DNA of 64,000 bases from the NCBI GenBank assembly GCA_004794655.1, contig SMMW01000001.1, forward strand, positions 15,033,501 through 15,097,500, written 5' to 3'. The first letter of the stretch is position 1. Every line of letters starts with the position of its first letter. Below, piece after piece: positions 45,301 to 57,500 of this stretch. Both the position numbers and the translations under genes were made by a program. The notes under the pieces were generated by a model. That model ran no database searches and was not told the DNA's origin. It worked only from the letters and a program-made list of their open reading frames with translations. Origin of the DNA: Marisa cornuarietis (Eukaryota; Mollusca; Gastropoda; Architaenioglossa; Ampullariidae).

Positions 45301-48300
45301 CGGAACCTGTTCGAAAGTTGGGGACATATTGTACTCTGGAGTGGGTAGACGATAGACGAAGACAGAAATAAACTTGCAGAAGAAAATTGTTCGCTCCCCC
45401 CCCCCCCAACCACAAAAGACAGGGAGCGCGGTCTGCTTCGATCTTGAGGTGCAGTGCTGCACGTGCGTTCGTAATGTTGAGGTTACAGAAGGGGGTTTTA
45501 GAAGGGCGACAATGTCAGGGGCGAGGGCAGGCTGTAAAGGAGAGATAACCTGTAAATAAGAGGACATGAGTGTTCTGCAACACGTCAAGTAGAAAATATA
45601 CTCTTGAAGACTATGGCCCAAAATATCTGCTGATGGTTGGATGGGGAGAGGGTAGAGGAATGGAGAGCAGAAGGAAAAAAAGGCGAAGAAGGGAGAACAG
45701 GGATAATTGTGTTCTGTCCTCACTCGCTGGGTGCGGAAATGGCGAGAAGAGAGCAGAGCTGACAGTGACTGCGGGGCGCAGTGGCAGCTGGGATAGCGTG
45801 GGCTGGCGCGTGGAGCAGGGCTGTCATCGAGGAGTCCCTCCCGTCCGCCCGCCCGCCACCTAGCGCCACGCGCTCGCACGTCATCAAACCTTTCACTTTC
45901 TTGGTCCGTCGGCATAAATATTTTCTCAGCTCACCGGCAGTTAAAAACGAAGCGGAGGGTTGGGGTGGGATGGGGGTAGAAACGTCCCTGACGATTATTA
46001 TGACAGAATTTTCGAAAGCTTGATTTGACCATGCCTGAGGAGTCTTAAAAAATAAATATAGCTTTTGTGTCTACCCCACCCATCAGGGGAAAAACACGAA
46101 CGTGTGTGTGTGTGCGCGCGCGCGCGCGTGGGTGATGACGCACGCGATTGGAGTTTTTTGGCATTGCATGATGCATGATGACTAGGTTCTCTCCCCCTCC
46201 CAACACTCCACTGACTTACAAATTAAGATATTTTGAGCTGAAAGTTAGTTTATTATTTGTTTGTTTTATTTTGTTCTCAGCGCAGAATCCCAGTTTTTGT
46301 TTTCATCGTTTTCGTTCTCTTCTATTTGAGTTAAATATTGATGATATCGAGAATCAGCTGGTGTTGCTGACGTGAGATTCAGACTATAATGATCTCCGAC
46401 GAGCACCTACTCACACTCAAAACACACACACAGAGAGAGAGAGAAGTCGAAGAGATTAAACCCACCACTACCATCTGAAGCTTTGACTGCCCCTACGTAA
46501 TGTAACTTGAGTGGATAGAAGCTGTGCTGCATCTGTTGACCATCTGACTGGACGAGCTGTGATCAGCTGTGTACTTGGGCAGCTGTCAAACCACTCATCG
46601 CAAACCGTTCTGCTGTCCTAGGTATATGTTTTTCTTCTCTGGATGCTTGGTTCGACGCTCTAGCATTTGCCCATCAGTCGTTCATTGGCGATCGTTGCGA
46701 TCGGCAATAATAGCAGCGATAACAAATTTGAAACCAACATCGTTGATGATAGTCGTGATGATGATGCTCATATCCTTGCTTGTAATAGGCTTTTGTTATT
46801 TTATTGGCTTCTTTGGACGTAGATATAATTTAGCGAACCATTTCTCACGATGAAGATTCCCCATCCTGGAAGGAAACAGTCTCAAGAAAACCCGAATTTT
46901 GTTCACAGCATTTTCGAAGTCCCCTACCCCTAGTTTTCTCATCATTTGTGTTCTGCATGAGCACGCATTGCCTGATAGTACCCGGGGAGGTGGTGTTTTA
47001 CGCCGAGCCACCACCTAATGCTAAATAAATCACGGCAAGGCAGCCTGCGGAGAAAGAACAACGTGCCCGAGACGAGAGCTGAACCCAGGAGAGCCAGCCT
47101 TCACTGTATTGGTGACAGGCGCTAACTGTCGCGCCACCGGGCCGCCTTTTTGCCTGAGAGGAAGAACAACAAAACGTTCAGAGGCCACATTCATGAAGCG
47201 AAGTTAACTCCCGGTCCTTGTTAAATCAAGGGCAAGTGTCTTGTCTCCGTGGTGCCCAGCTACTGCATAGTTTTGAAATTAGTGGCAACGATCCCTCGGG
47301 GCAAAGCAACACAAAGCAATGTCCGCGGGGGTCCAGACTGTGCATCGCAAAGATTTAGTTAAGACTTTTTTTTTTAAAACTTGATTTCGCCATTTTTGCC
47401 CGTGGGTAACATCAGTTTACCCTCTCCTCATGAAGACGACCCCAGGCTGTTCGGCCACCGTCCGGCCGTTGACGCAGAGCAGGCTGCCGCACAACACGGG
47501 ATCGTCGTCAGAGAGCGTTTAAAAAGAAGCGTGCTTTGGGCGGCGTGGGAGGCGCTCTGTCTCAAATGAAATCGCTTTGTCGGCTCGGGAGGAGACGAGC
47601 GCGTGTCTGACACGTCTGCTGATTGCTTGCCCGCCAGAGGCCCAGCAGCCCGTGTCACTTGTCAGAGCCGCCAAAGCTCTTATTTCACGTCGCCTTCAGA
47701 AAGTAAATAAATATGTATGCCCAGTGATGTTCGCGCCAGACTAGAGGGGGGGGGGGAAAGAAACCGCGGGAGGGTGAGTTCGTGTGGATGGGAAGGAGAG
47801 AATTGGTTTTTGAAAGATCAAAGGCGAGGTCATTGGTGCACGGTCCGAGCGTAGCAAAGTGTTTCTGCGGTGCTCATGCGCGTAGAAATCGACGTTTTGC
47901 CAGTTTTGAGTTTCGGCGGGTTGAGTCTTTCTCAGCATTTTAGCCTGTTTTGAGGCTGGACATTTGTTACGGCTTATTAAAAAATATTCTAAACATGTTT
48001 CCGGTTTTGAGATGAAACATTTTGCCAGTAGTGAGGCACGACCTTTTGCCAGTTTCTGACTTAGGATACCTCCACTTTACGTGTGACGATCACATAGGAG
48101 GTCTTCAGCGCACGTCAAAGCATGATGAGTTTGCACCGCCTGGTCCATTTGTCTTCTCTGACGGCAGCAACCGAAACTAGTGAGAGAGAGAACGAAAGAG
48201 AAGAAAGCACAAGTTCTCATGCATCAGTTTAAACGCCGCAATGACGTGTCTGTCTGTGTCTCGCCTCGGTGGCCGCCTTGCATGAGCGATGGCATCCTGA

Positions 48301-51300
48301 CCCCGCTCCGGCCTCCCCTCCCTTGGCAACAACGGTCCATCTGTTCAAACGCAAAACACATTTGCTTCAGTCGAGGCGCAAAAGACCGGAGAGTTCAAAC
48401 AAGGGAGGGTGGGGGGGGGCTGCCTCTACATCCTGTGCTGTTCACGGACGTGGATGCATGCGGGTTTGCGCGTGTGTGTGTCGGATGGGGTGGAGGGAAT
48501 GAAGAGCTCCCCAAACGAAGCCTCTACGTCCACCGTTTCGTGTCGCCCACTTCAGTAATGGAGATACAGAAACTTGCAGTCACTAGCCTACGTCCAATAC
48601 AGCGTGTCGCTGACTCCAGTAATGGAGATACAGACGGGATACAGACTGCTTAGCAGTCACTGGCCGAGGTAGTCCGCTTCACCCGGCGTTGACTTTTACC
48701 TCCGACTCTTTAATTAAACTGTGATTTTATTGTCAACTTCTGATCTATGACTTCCTTTGTATCAGCCTTATTCATGCCCAACGTCAGAGCAGCGAAGTAG
48801 TGGAACTCCTGGTGTCCCTTCCCTAACTGGACAGTTTGACAGCTCGTGGTCTGCAACAGTGGCACAACGTGTTCGGCTCACTGACTTCCCCTGTCCTTCC
48901 TTTCGCTGTCACACGGGAAATCTTTGAAATTACGATGGTGTTGGAAATTTCTCTGCGTAACATAAATTATTCTCGTATGTGTGTGTGTGTGTGTTTCATC
49001 TTAAAAGAAAGAAAACACGAAAATTAAACATCCTTTGGGGTAACCTACACCAACCAGTCATACTCCATAACCGAGCAGTCGACAGGAGTATTCGTATCAA
49101 ATCTGGTCAGGAGTAGACAAACGGAGTGGATTTGCATAGGGTGCAAGAGTCGCCATCCCACCACAGACATCTATTGCCACACCACACTTTGCTTCTTTTA
49201 TAAGATTATATACTCAGCACATGATTCACGAAATGATCAAACGCTTTTGCGCAAGCGCTTAGAGGCCACTCGTAGAAAGTAACTGAAGTAGATGTAAGCC
49301 CGTAGGCTGGCATGGCGCAGGATTTCGAGCAGTGGAAGGTGTGAAAGACTTTTTTTTTTTCTTCAGGCAGATGCTGGTGACGTCAGGTCCTTGACAATTT
49401 TCATGACATGAGCAAACACATATAAGTGTAGATGGAGGACTGGGGTGAATTGCAATCAGCTGCAGCTTTTTTGTCGTCGTTGGTAACTTGTCGGCAAGAA
49501 TTCTGAGGCAGTTCAGGGTTGATTCCGCCTGCTCAAAGACGTGGCTACTACTCCTGTTAATGCTTCTCCCTCCCCACCCCCGCCCCCCACTATCCCCCAG
49601 CAAAAATGATGTAAAGGCTGTCACCCCCAACCTCCGACCCATGCAACACCTTTTCCATTCGGCAGCACTCCTCCCACCAACGTTGCGGTAATGTCGAGCG
49701 AGCGTTCTCACGGTTGAGAGGGGGTCTGTGAAACAGGTTTGCTAAATATTGCGCCTACTGTTGGTTGTTGCCAAGGCGCTTAATTCTCAACTTTGTGGTG
49801 CAGTTCTCAAAGCAGCAACCCCACCTCATACCCCAGTCCCTCCCTCCATCTCTTTTCCGTCTTCGAGCACAGGTAAGATGCTGCTGCGTGTAGTCAGTTC
49901 ACCTGAGATGCTATGAACCTTTCCGTTCCCCTTCCCTCCCTCTCTCCCCACTCCAGCCTCAGATCACAAACCAGGGACGAACACAGCAGTAACAAAACTG
50001 CAGGACAAGCGAACTTCATTCTCAGGTCACTTGTACATTCTTGTAAATGTTCTCCATAAGCAATTTTAAACAAAAATTATCTCTTGCATCAAAGAGCGCT
50101 CGTCTGTGGTGATGTGGCGTACACACGAAGAAGTCCATGACTAGACTGCGCACTAAAACCTTAGCTGCCTCCCATGTTCACGACATGTCTTTTCTTTCCA
50201 TTTGTAATGTTTATTACCCAGGGTATAAATATTATGCTCAAGGGAAATGAGTCAGGACACAGTTAACAAACAGTTAAAGTGGCTGTAATATTTCTAATCT
50301 TATTTCTAACTCTGTTATTTTACACTCACATGACTGCAATATATGTATTTTTATTATAACGCATGATGCTTGACATTCCGCTCAGTGGGTTAGCAGCGGT
50401 CCTGACCACATTTGAAGCGCGTGCCGTTCCCTACACGATTATGATAGATGTTTGCTGTGGTATACATTAACTCCTCGTCAGGTTCTCCACAAAACCCGCA
50501 GCAGGAAAAAAAGCAGCAGGAAGACCTGAAGACGGTCGTACAGCTGTTCAGTTTGGATGATCTGACACAGGGGCGTTGTTGTGTGCCCCCCAGGCTAAGT
50601 CTTGGGCTGTTCAATTGATGCGGACTCAGGTTGCATCCCAACTCTGTGGCTCTGCCTACAGTCACGTCCAGACTCGGTTATTGGGATAGTGACACTGTCG
50701 GGCCTTTCCTGCTACACGTGTTGACAGACTTACTAAGATTCAGAACTCGGGAGCTGGGAGAATCAAACTTCTGCAGCAGGCATCACACCTGGTCTGTAGT
50801 CACGCCGCTAGCTGCCAGTAAGAGAAGTGTGTTGCATGTAAAATCCTGTCATACGCTTACTCGCGCGTGAGAAACAACTGCAGGGTACTTGTGGAGGGTT
50901 GACGGATGCATCCGTGTTTGAAGCTGTTTGCAGTCTCTGGGGTTGTTTTTTTTTTTCCTTTCTCTAAGTCATGCTCATAGGGACACCAACAGCAAGAGTG
51001 TTAAGGCCAGGCCAGGCCATTCCGGAATGCGGCCCCTGTCGCTACTTTCTGAACTGAAACGTGCAGAGTCTGAAACAATCTTCCGCAACTGCCGTTTATC
51101 AGCTAAACCGCCACCTCTCCCTCAACCACCACCCACCCCTCCCAGTCCTTGTTTGAGTCCCCGCACGCCACCTCTTTTTGATACCCTTTTGTTTTGGTTG
51201 GTTATTTAGATTTCTTTTTTAATAGACAATGAGCAGATGTGTGACGGATATAAACATTCACTTTGTGTGTGTGTGTGTGTGCGCGAGGGTGTACTCTTCC

Positions 51301-54300
51301 TTCTCCGCCGTCGCCTCATCCTCTTAGGATATCTGTGCTGTAGTGTGGGTTATAGTTGAACCGGAAGTTGCGTAATGTTAATGAGTCGATCAGTAGACTA
51401 AATATTTTTTGCAGGTCTTGAAAAAAGAAAAAGGAAGTCGATACAAGTCTAGAGCAAACAAATTCACCGCCCCAGCTCAATTGCCTGTGCTTATTTAGTT
51501 TTCTCTTATATTTTTACGGGAAAACAGCCTCTTTCCCGTTCATCGTGAGTGTCTTTCTTCCAGATCTTTCGTTATCGCGTTCGCCAGCCAAACAGTTGCG
51601 CCACCACAAAAAAACCCATGCCACCACTTTTGCCACTTTTGGCCTCCTCGTGCAGCAGACACACGTGGACGCAGTCTCCACTTCCTGTTGCAGAGGATGG
51701 AGCCAGAAAGTTTTGTCACCGTGGGCCCCCAGATCGTTTTATCATCACTTTCATCACGCTGACGCGCAAGAAGCAAAGAACTGCCTGATCGCATCGAAGG
51801 ATAATGTGATTTCCGGGATGAACAAAAAGGCTTTTTTCTTTCAGAATAGCCTGCATAGGTCAGGCCCGCTTGAGATTTTTCTTCGAGTATGGCCACAGTA
51901 ATCTTATTGTAATCGTATTCTTGACTAAGGATGTGTATACTGCAGAAAAAGAAACTGTAGCATGGGATAAGTCTATTACTGCCTCATCAGATACTTCCAG
52001 GACGTGTGTATCTAAGCAGTAAGCTTGTTACGAGAACAGGCGAGACTCCACCTTATGCCGACTCTAAGAACAAGCCTGTTAACCGCAAAATGCTGCCCCC
52101 CTCAGACATGCATATCCGTGGGGTAAACCTGTTACCCCTGCACACAGCCCTTCTTGACAAGCCTTCAATAAACAGAAAGCTGTTAGCCACCCCTGAGATC
52201 ATACTTACCGACTTAGAACTCGAGCCTTCAGAGCTTGTTAGTGTAGGGTTAGATAATAAGAGAAAAGTCCCGCTTGATTATGGGACTCCCAAGAAAGTCT
52301 GATTGCATGGAATTTGCTTTTGCAGTCCCGTGCGTTTGAAATGTCGGAAGATTGTGTATAGGGTCACGAGGCATGCGTGTCGAAGGGAGTGTGGATGTGG
52401 TACTCCTACTTCCTGCTGCAGAGACTGTCATCTTGAGTAATGCTGCAGGAAGATTTACCGGCGGTGGTGGTGGTTGCGACTTGTGAAGGAACTAGAGGCT
52501 GGGGGTGGGGTGGAGAGCTGTAGCGGGAAGTGATGGGCATCTGTTAGTGCAGCTGTGGTGACGGGTGGAGCGAGGGATTAAAATAAACTCAGGGTAACCT
52601 GTGGACACCATTTCTTACTCCACTGATGTGGTGGTGTTCAACCCCTCCCACCTCCCCACACACACTTCTTACCCTCGTTGAGTTAGCTTTTTTAGTTTCT
52701 TATCTTCAAAGAGCGCATATATCTTTCCATTTATCTGTTCGCTATAGCTGGGACTTCTGGGCAAGTGATGTTCCGTAGCCAATTTTTAACCTTGTTACCA
52801 AACTTACCCGCTACTCGTGAATGGTGGCGGCGGGACTGTTTGAAGTGGGAAGACTGCCGACGGTCGGCGGCCTTGCGCTGCAGATCAAAAGATTCAATTT
52901 ACCGCTACGATCTTTGTTTTCATTAATTAATTTTAGAAGACTTTTTTTAGGCCAGTGAGTAGAGGGCACGGGAGTGCCAACCCACCTGCAGCTCACTTTC
53001 TTCGCAACCGTTCATTTAATCTTTGATGTAGCTGCTTTGAATTTTGTCAGCTGGCGTTCCCTGGCTGGCCGACATAATAGTTTGAAATAATGAAATGGTG
53101 TCAAGAAATCTATACTGCATACATACAGTATATATATATAGAAAGAGTATGAAGGCTTTGATGTTTCTCATTATCGACGTCGCCGTCGTGAGCATGATTT
53201 CTTTTCGCGCTTTGAACAAGAAATCTTACGCACGACTTATCCGTCATCACCTCCACCACACACCCTCCCCCCTTCCATTCCAAACCACTAATGCTATTTT
53301 TTTTTTTTAAGTATTTGCGTATGCGTATTGGAGAAGATCAAAACAGTAGGAGGAGTTCGCTTTCTTTAGGAGTTATTTTCACCTAACTTCAGCGTAACTT
53401 TCTTACATTCACGAAACAGCTTCAGCAGTGTGGTAGCGCGGAACACGTTTTACTCAGCTGTCATTGTCAGTCTTCTTTCCCCATCAACCAACTGGACCAG
53501 CAGAGCGTGCAAGCCGCAAACCTGGCCCAGCAACGGTCAGAGAGAGAGAGAGAGAGGCGGTCGAGCTGTCAGCTAATGACCAGGGGCCAGTTGCACAACA
53601 CGTTTCTAAACCTTAAAACTGTTCTAAAGAAGCAAAATCTCTTCTTAGCCATTTTGATGCATTGCAGAAAAACATACAAAAATTTGTACTAACTTTAACT
53701 TTATCTTACTTAAAGCAGTTTGAGTTTTAAAAATTCTAAAATTGTGGTGTGCACTTTAAACTGATTATCTAAAAAGAGTTAAAGCCTAAAAGTGTTTAAA
53801 ATTAGAAATGTGTTGTGCAACTGGCCCCAGAACTCACTTTCAAAACGTGGCGAGCTGGAAAGGAGGCGTGTGGGTAAGCAGAAGTCTGCAGTACCGGCAG
53901 TTATGAAGGGTGTAGCCATTCACAAAAGTCATATTTAGCCACGTGACTGTTTAGAGTACCTGACAAAGTCTCAAAACTGAAGAACGTTGTTAAGGTCAGT
54001 GTCGATGACCCTAGAGGGCGTCCAGCACTGATTGCCGATTGGCCGTCTGTTGAATGTTTGTGCCGTAATTCTCAGCGCGGAGCATTGGACTAATCAGTTG
54101 CTGCACCACAGATCTTTGTTTTGCTCAGTCTCCTCTAATAATTATCCTTAATGTTGTCATGGTTGGGTTTTCCTCGACGAGGCATCGCATCAAATGTAGG
54201 GCGGAGTAGCAAACTCGGAGGGTAAGAAATGCTTATGTGGAGGTGGAGGAGTGTGACTCGCAGTTGATCAGCTAGCGCTTATTTGTTTAGTTCTGTTGTT

Positions 54301-54501
54301 CGTCCTTCATTCTCTACCTTGTATTAAGGGACTATTAAAGGGGGTGGGGGGAAGAGATACAATTTTTCCAAATCTGGATGAACACACGCTTTTCGTTCTC
54401 GAGATACAAACATCACTGTGAACAGAAATCAAAACCGTGACAAATTTGTACACAGACATTTAGTCCCAGGTCTCCCACTTTCTGCGGGCTTGACAACCCC
54501 A

Positions 54502-54548
<47 letters not shown>

Positions 54549-57500
54549 GACGTTTCAGTTGTTGATCAGTTTCTATGGTGATGTTTGTAGGCGTATATCT
54601 TAAATGTTAGGTCAGTACCGATCCAGATTTTGGGATGTGGGTATCTTGCACTGAACTTCGCCTAATCATTAGAATAAAAATTCTTTCAGCCCACCTGCCC
54701 TTTAGTATATGCGCCTGGATTTCGCCTGCGAGAAATATTCGCAAGTGTAGGAAGAGGAGGAGGAAGAGTAAGCTGGAACACCACCAATACCATCATCATC
54801 ACCAGCAACACCACCACAGCCAGCAAAAAACGAAGAAACGAGAGGTGGTGTAGACTCAGCCTGCCCGATATTTGTCTCCTTTTAGTGCCCTTTAAGGTTG
54901 TCTCGGGTACACGGGCAGTTCCTGGTACCTCTGCGGGCGGCCTCGTGAGGGGAAACGAGCCTCTTTGAGAGATCTCTGGCATCGTTAGAAAATCTTTCTT
55001 TCGCCTCTTGGAATGGAACGCGTTTAGTGTCCGGAACGCTTTTCATCAGCAGCGTCTGCGGCTCAGCTTTCGCCGTGCAGGAACATAAATCTGAGAACGA
55101 AACATGGGCACAGGAATGGTTGGGTGCAGTGTTGGGGGGGGGGGAGTAAGAGGCCAGGAGGTGAGATAGGGTGTGGCTGTGATAGTTTGAAACAACAACA
55201 AAAAAGGTAGTTTCAGGTTTTTGAGGGATTTTGTAGAACGTTTGCGAGGGTCACAGAAGCGTTGGCCACTTGTCGGACTTCGTAGACCTCGATGGTTTTG
55301 GCATTTCAGGCATCCACGGCATGTCATTTTTATGAGCACCTTCACCCCGCCCGTCTGCATGCCTCCCTGCCCACACCCCAGTCCCAACCCCCTAAAGACG
55401 CTTTCTGTCCTCAGGGTGCCATCCACTTTGAAATATTTTCCCTGTTGGTCATCAGCTGCCCCTTGCACGATCAGAGCTACTAGCAGCATGCGAAACAGCG
55501 CACGTCGGGTGTGGGTGGTTGTGGGTTTAATAACGAGCTTTTTATGGTAAACATCCGGGTATCATCAAGCCTCGTCTGACAGACGTAAGGTCGTCATGCT
55601 AGTCAAACCTGTCCGTCTCTCCACCCCGCCATCCTCGTCCACAGAGAGGTCAGTGGGCATGCGCGATAATGTCACTAGGGTCGCGATTACCATTTAGGGT
55701 CAGAGACCTGCATTTAACTATTATATATATATATATTCTGCAGGAAGGCCTAGACTATAAATAAGAATTGCGGCTTTAGACTTTCTGAAAGACTGGCAAG
55801 GAAATGTGGACTTTTTGGTCAGCACCTACCGCAAGATGATGCGTGCTGTGTCGGGCCCTCTGATCTGTTCACTAGAGGAGGCCATGTTTCAAACTGCGTC
55901 TCACATCAGACGGCTATCAGGCAAGAAACGTCTTTGAGCGAAAAGCGAAGAGAGCAGAGGTGAAAGACGATAGTGGCATGGAGAGAGTAGGCGGGGCGGG
56001 GTAGGGGACGGCCAAGTTTTGAAAAGAGTGTAACTGCTAAAGTTTTTTTTTTCTTGTTAAAGAATTTTTCTCTATTTTGGTGGCTGGGTGCTGTCAGGTG
56101 TTGTACACTAGTGTCATCGCCAGGGCGCGGCTATAACAGCCAGTCAAAGAGGATGTTCTTTAGATTTTGAGAGACTTGCTTGAAAAATGAGCCGGAATGG
56201 GGTGTCTCGCTAACGGAGAGGCGGAAACACTTTCACGTCACGGCGCCTGAGCAGACAGAAGTTGGTCACTTTGAAGTCTTCGCCATCAGTTCCGACACCT
56301 GGCTTTGAGATACTGGGAGGAGAGGCTCCTTGACTGCTAATGGTACAGAAAGGGACGGGAGGTCAGAGTGGGTACGGCGAAAGACTGAGGACGATTGTAA
56401 GCGTGTCGAGGTGTTGGGATTGTAGGGTAGATAGTGGAAGATCAAAGAGAGAGAGAGAGCTGTGCCTGTGTATGATGGTTGCGCGCGTTTGCACAAAAAG
56501 ACACTAACATAGTTTGACTAATGTTTCTGTTGACCTTTGATAAGATTAACTGTATCCTGACATGTTACCAGTTAATGTATTTACTTACCCTTCAGTATCT
56601 TTTCCTCTGTTCATTTTTCTTGTTGAAAGTATCATATTTTGCGGACGGTGCCGTTTGAATGAGTTTGTTACCGCACGTGCAAACCAGTCAGACGAAAAGC
56701 GGCGGAGGTGTGCGTGGGTGTGGTGGCAGTAGGTGTGAGGGAAACGTCCTCGGAGGACCTGGGAATGCGATTTCAAGCCCTCAGAGTGCGGTGTGACTGT
56801 GTAGTTAACGGATTTGCATGTGTCAGCTTGAGGAGGGCAAACCTCACTACATTACTAAGAAAATCAGAAAATTAGACCTCAGGTGTGATATTCACACGTA
56901 AAATGAGAAACTCAATCTTCACACTTGTCTCGCGAGATTTCACGTTACTAATTTTAGTGGTTATAGTAGATTTACACAAAGTCGAATGTTCTGGAATTTC
57001 TCGAAACGAACGCAGAAAGAGAGAGAGAGAAGCGGGTGTCGGAGGGGTTGAGAAGAGAATTTCGCCATCTGATCCGGACAGGCTTCTGAGAAAGAGAACG
57101 TCATCGAGGACAGTTGACATGGTGCCGTTATGAGCATCGTCACCTGAGAGGAGACAGAGCTTGCAAAAGCGCCGTCAATACCTGACCTAGTTGCGAAATG
57201 TCAGGAGGCGAAAGGAGGAGACTGGGGCGAGGAGTCGTGATGTCTAAATTGGGACACATTCTCATGGCGGAGAGATCCCTTGCTGGCAGATTGCATTGAC
57301 ACATGCATAGCCTTAGACTCTTGCTTAGTGCGCCGGCAGAAAGACCATTATTGCATTCTAGTTTAATAGAGGCGTTATTTTTGCTAGATGTCAGGTGGTT
57401 TATTATTTTTTTTTTGGACGGAAGGGGGTTTCAAGCTTTTAGTTTAAATTAAGTTTTGCTTCTTCAGCTCCTTAGGAATGGCGAAATCGGAAAGCTTTAA

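Noticed and set aside
45298..45915. 205-codon minus-strand frame in intron 11
   Set aside because: It overlaps the pogo-like MITE and a poly-C run, and its composition only mirrors local GC skew.
48180..48653. 157-codon plus-strand frame
   Set aside because: Lies in GC-rich intron sequence, spans a G run, and has no recognisable motif or splice context.
49259..49711. 150-codon minus-strand frame
   Set aside because: Contains poly-Lys from a T run and Pro-rich translation of C runs; looks like chance.
51540..51901. 118-codon frames open on both strands
   Set aside because: Open frames overlapping on both strands of a GC-balanced stretch, without homology, are expected by chance.
52021..52245. 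CRISPR-like array from the 52-bp spaced boxes
   Set aside because: The boxes are short and variable, the spacers are not unique units between exact repeats, and the genome is eukaryotic.
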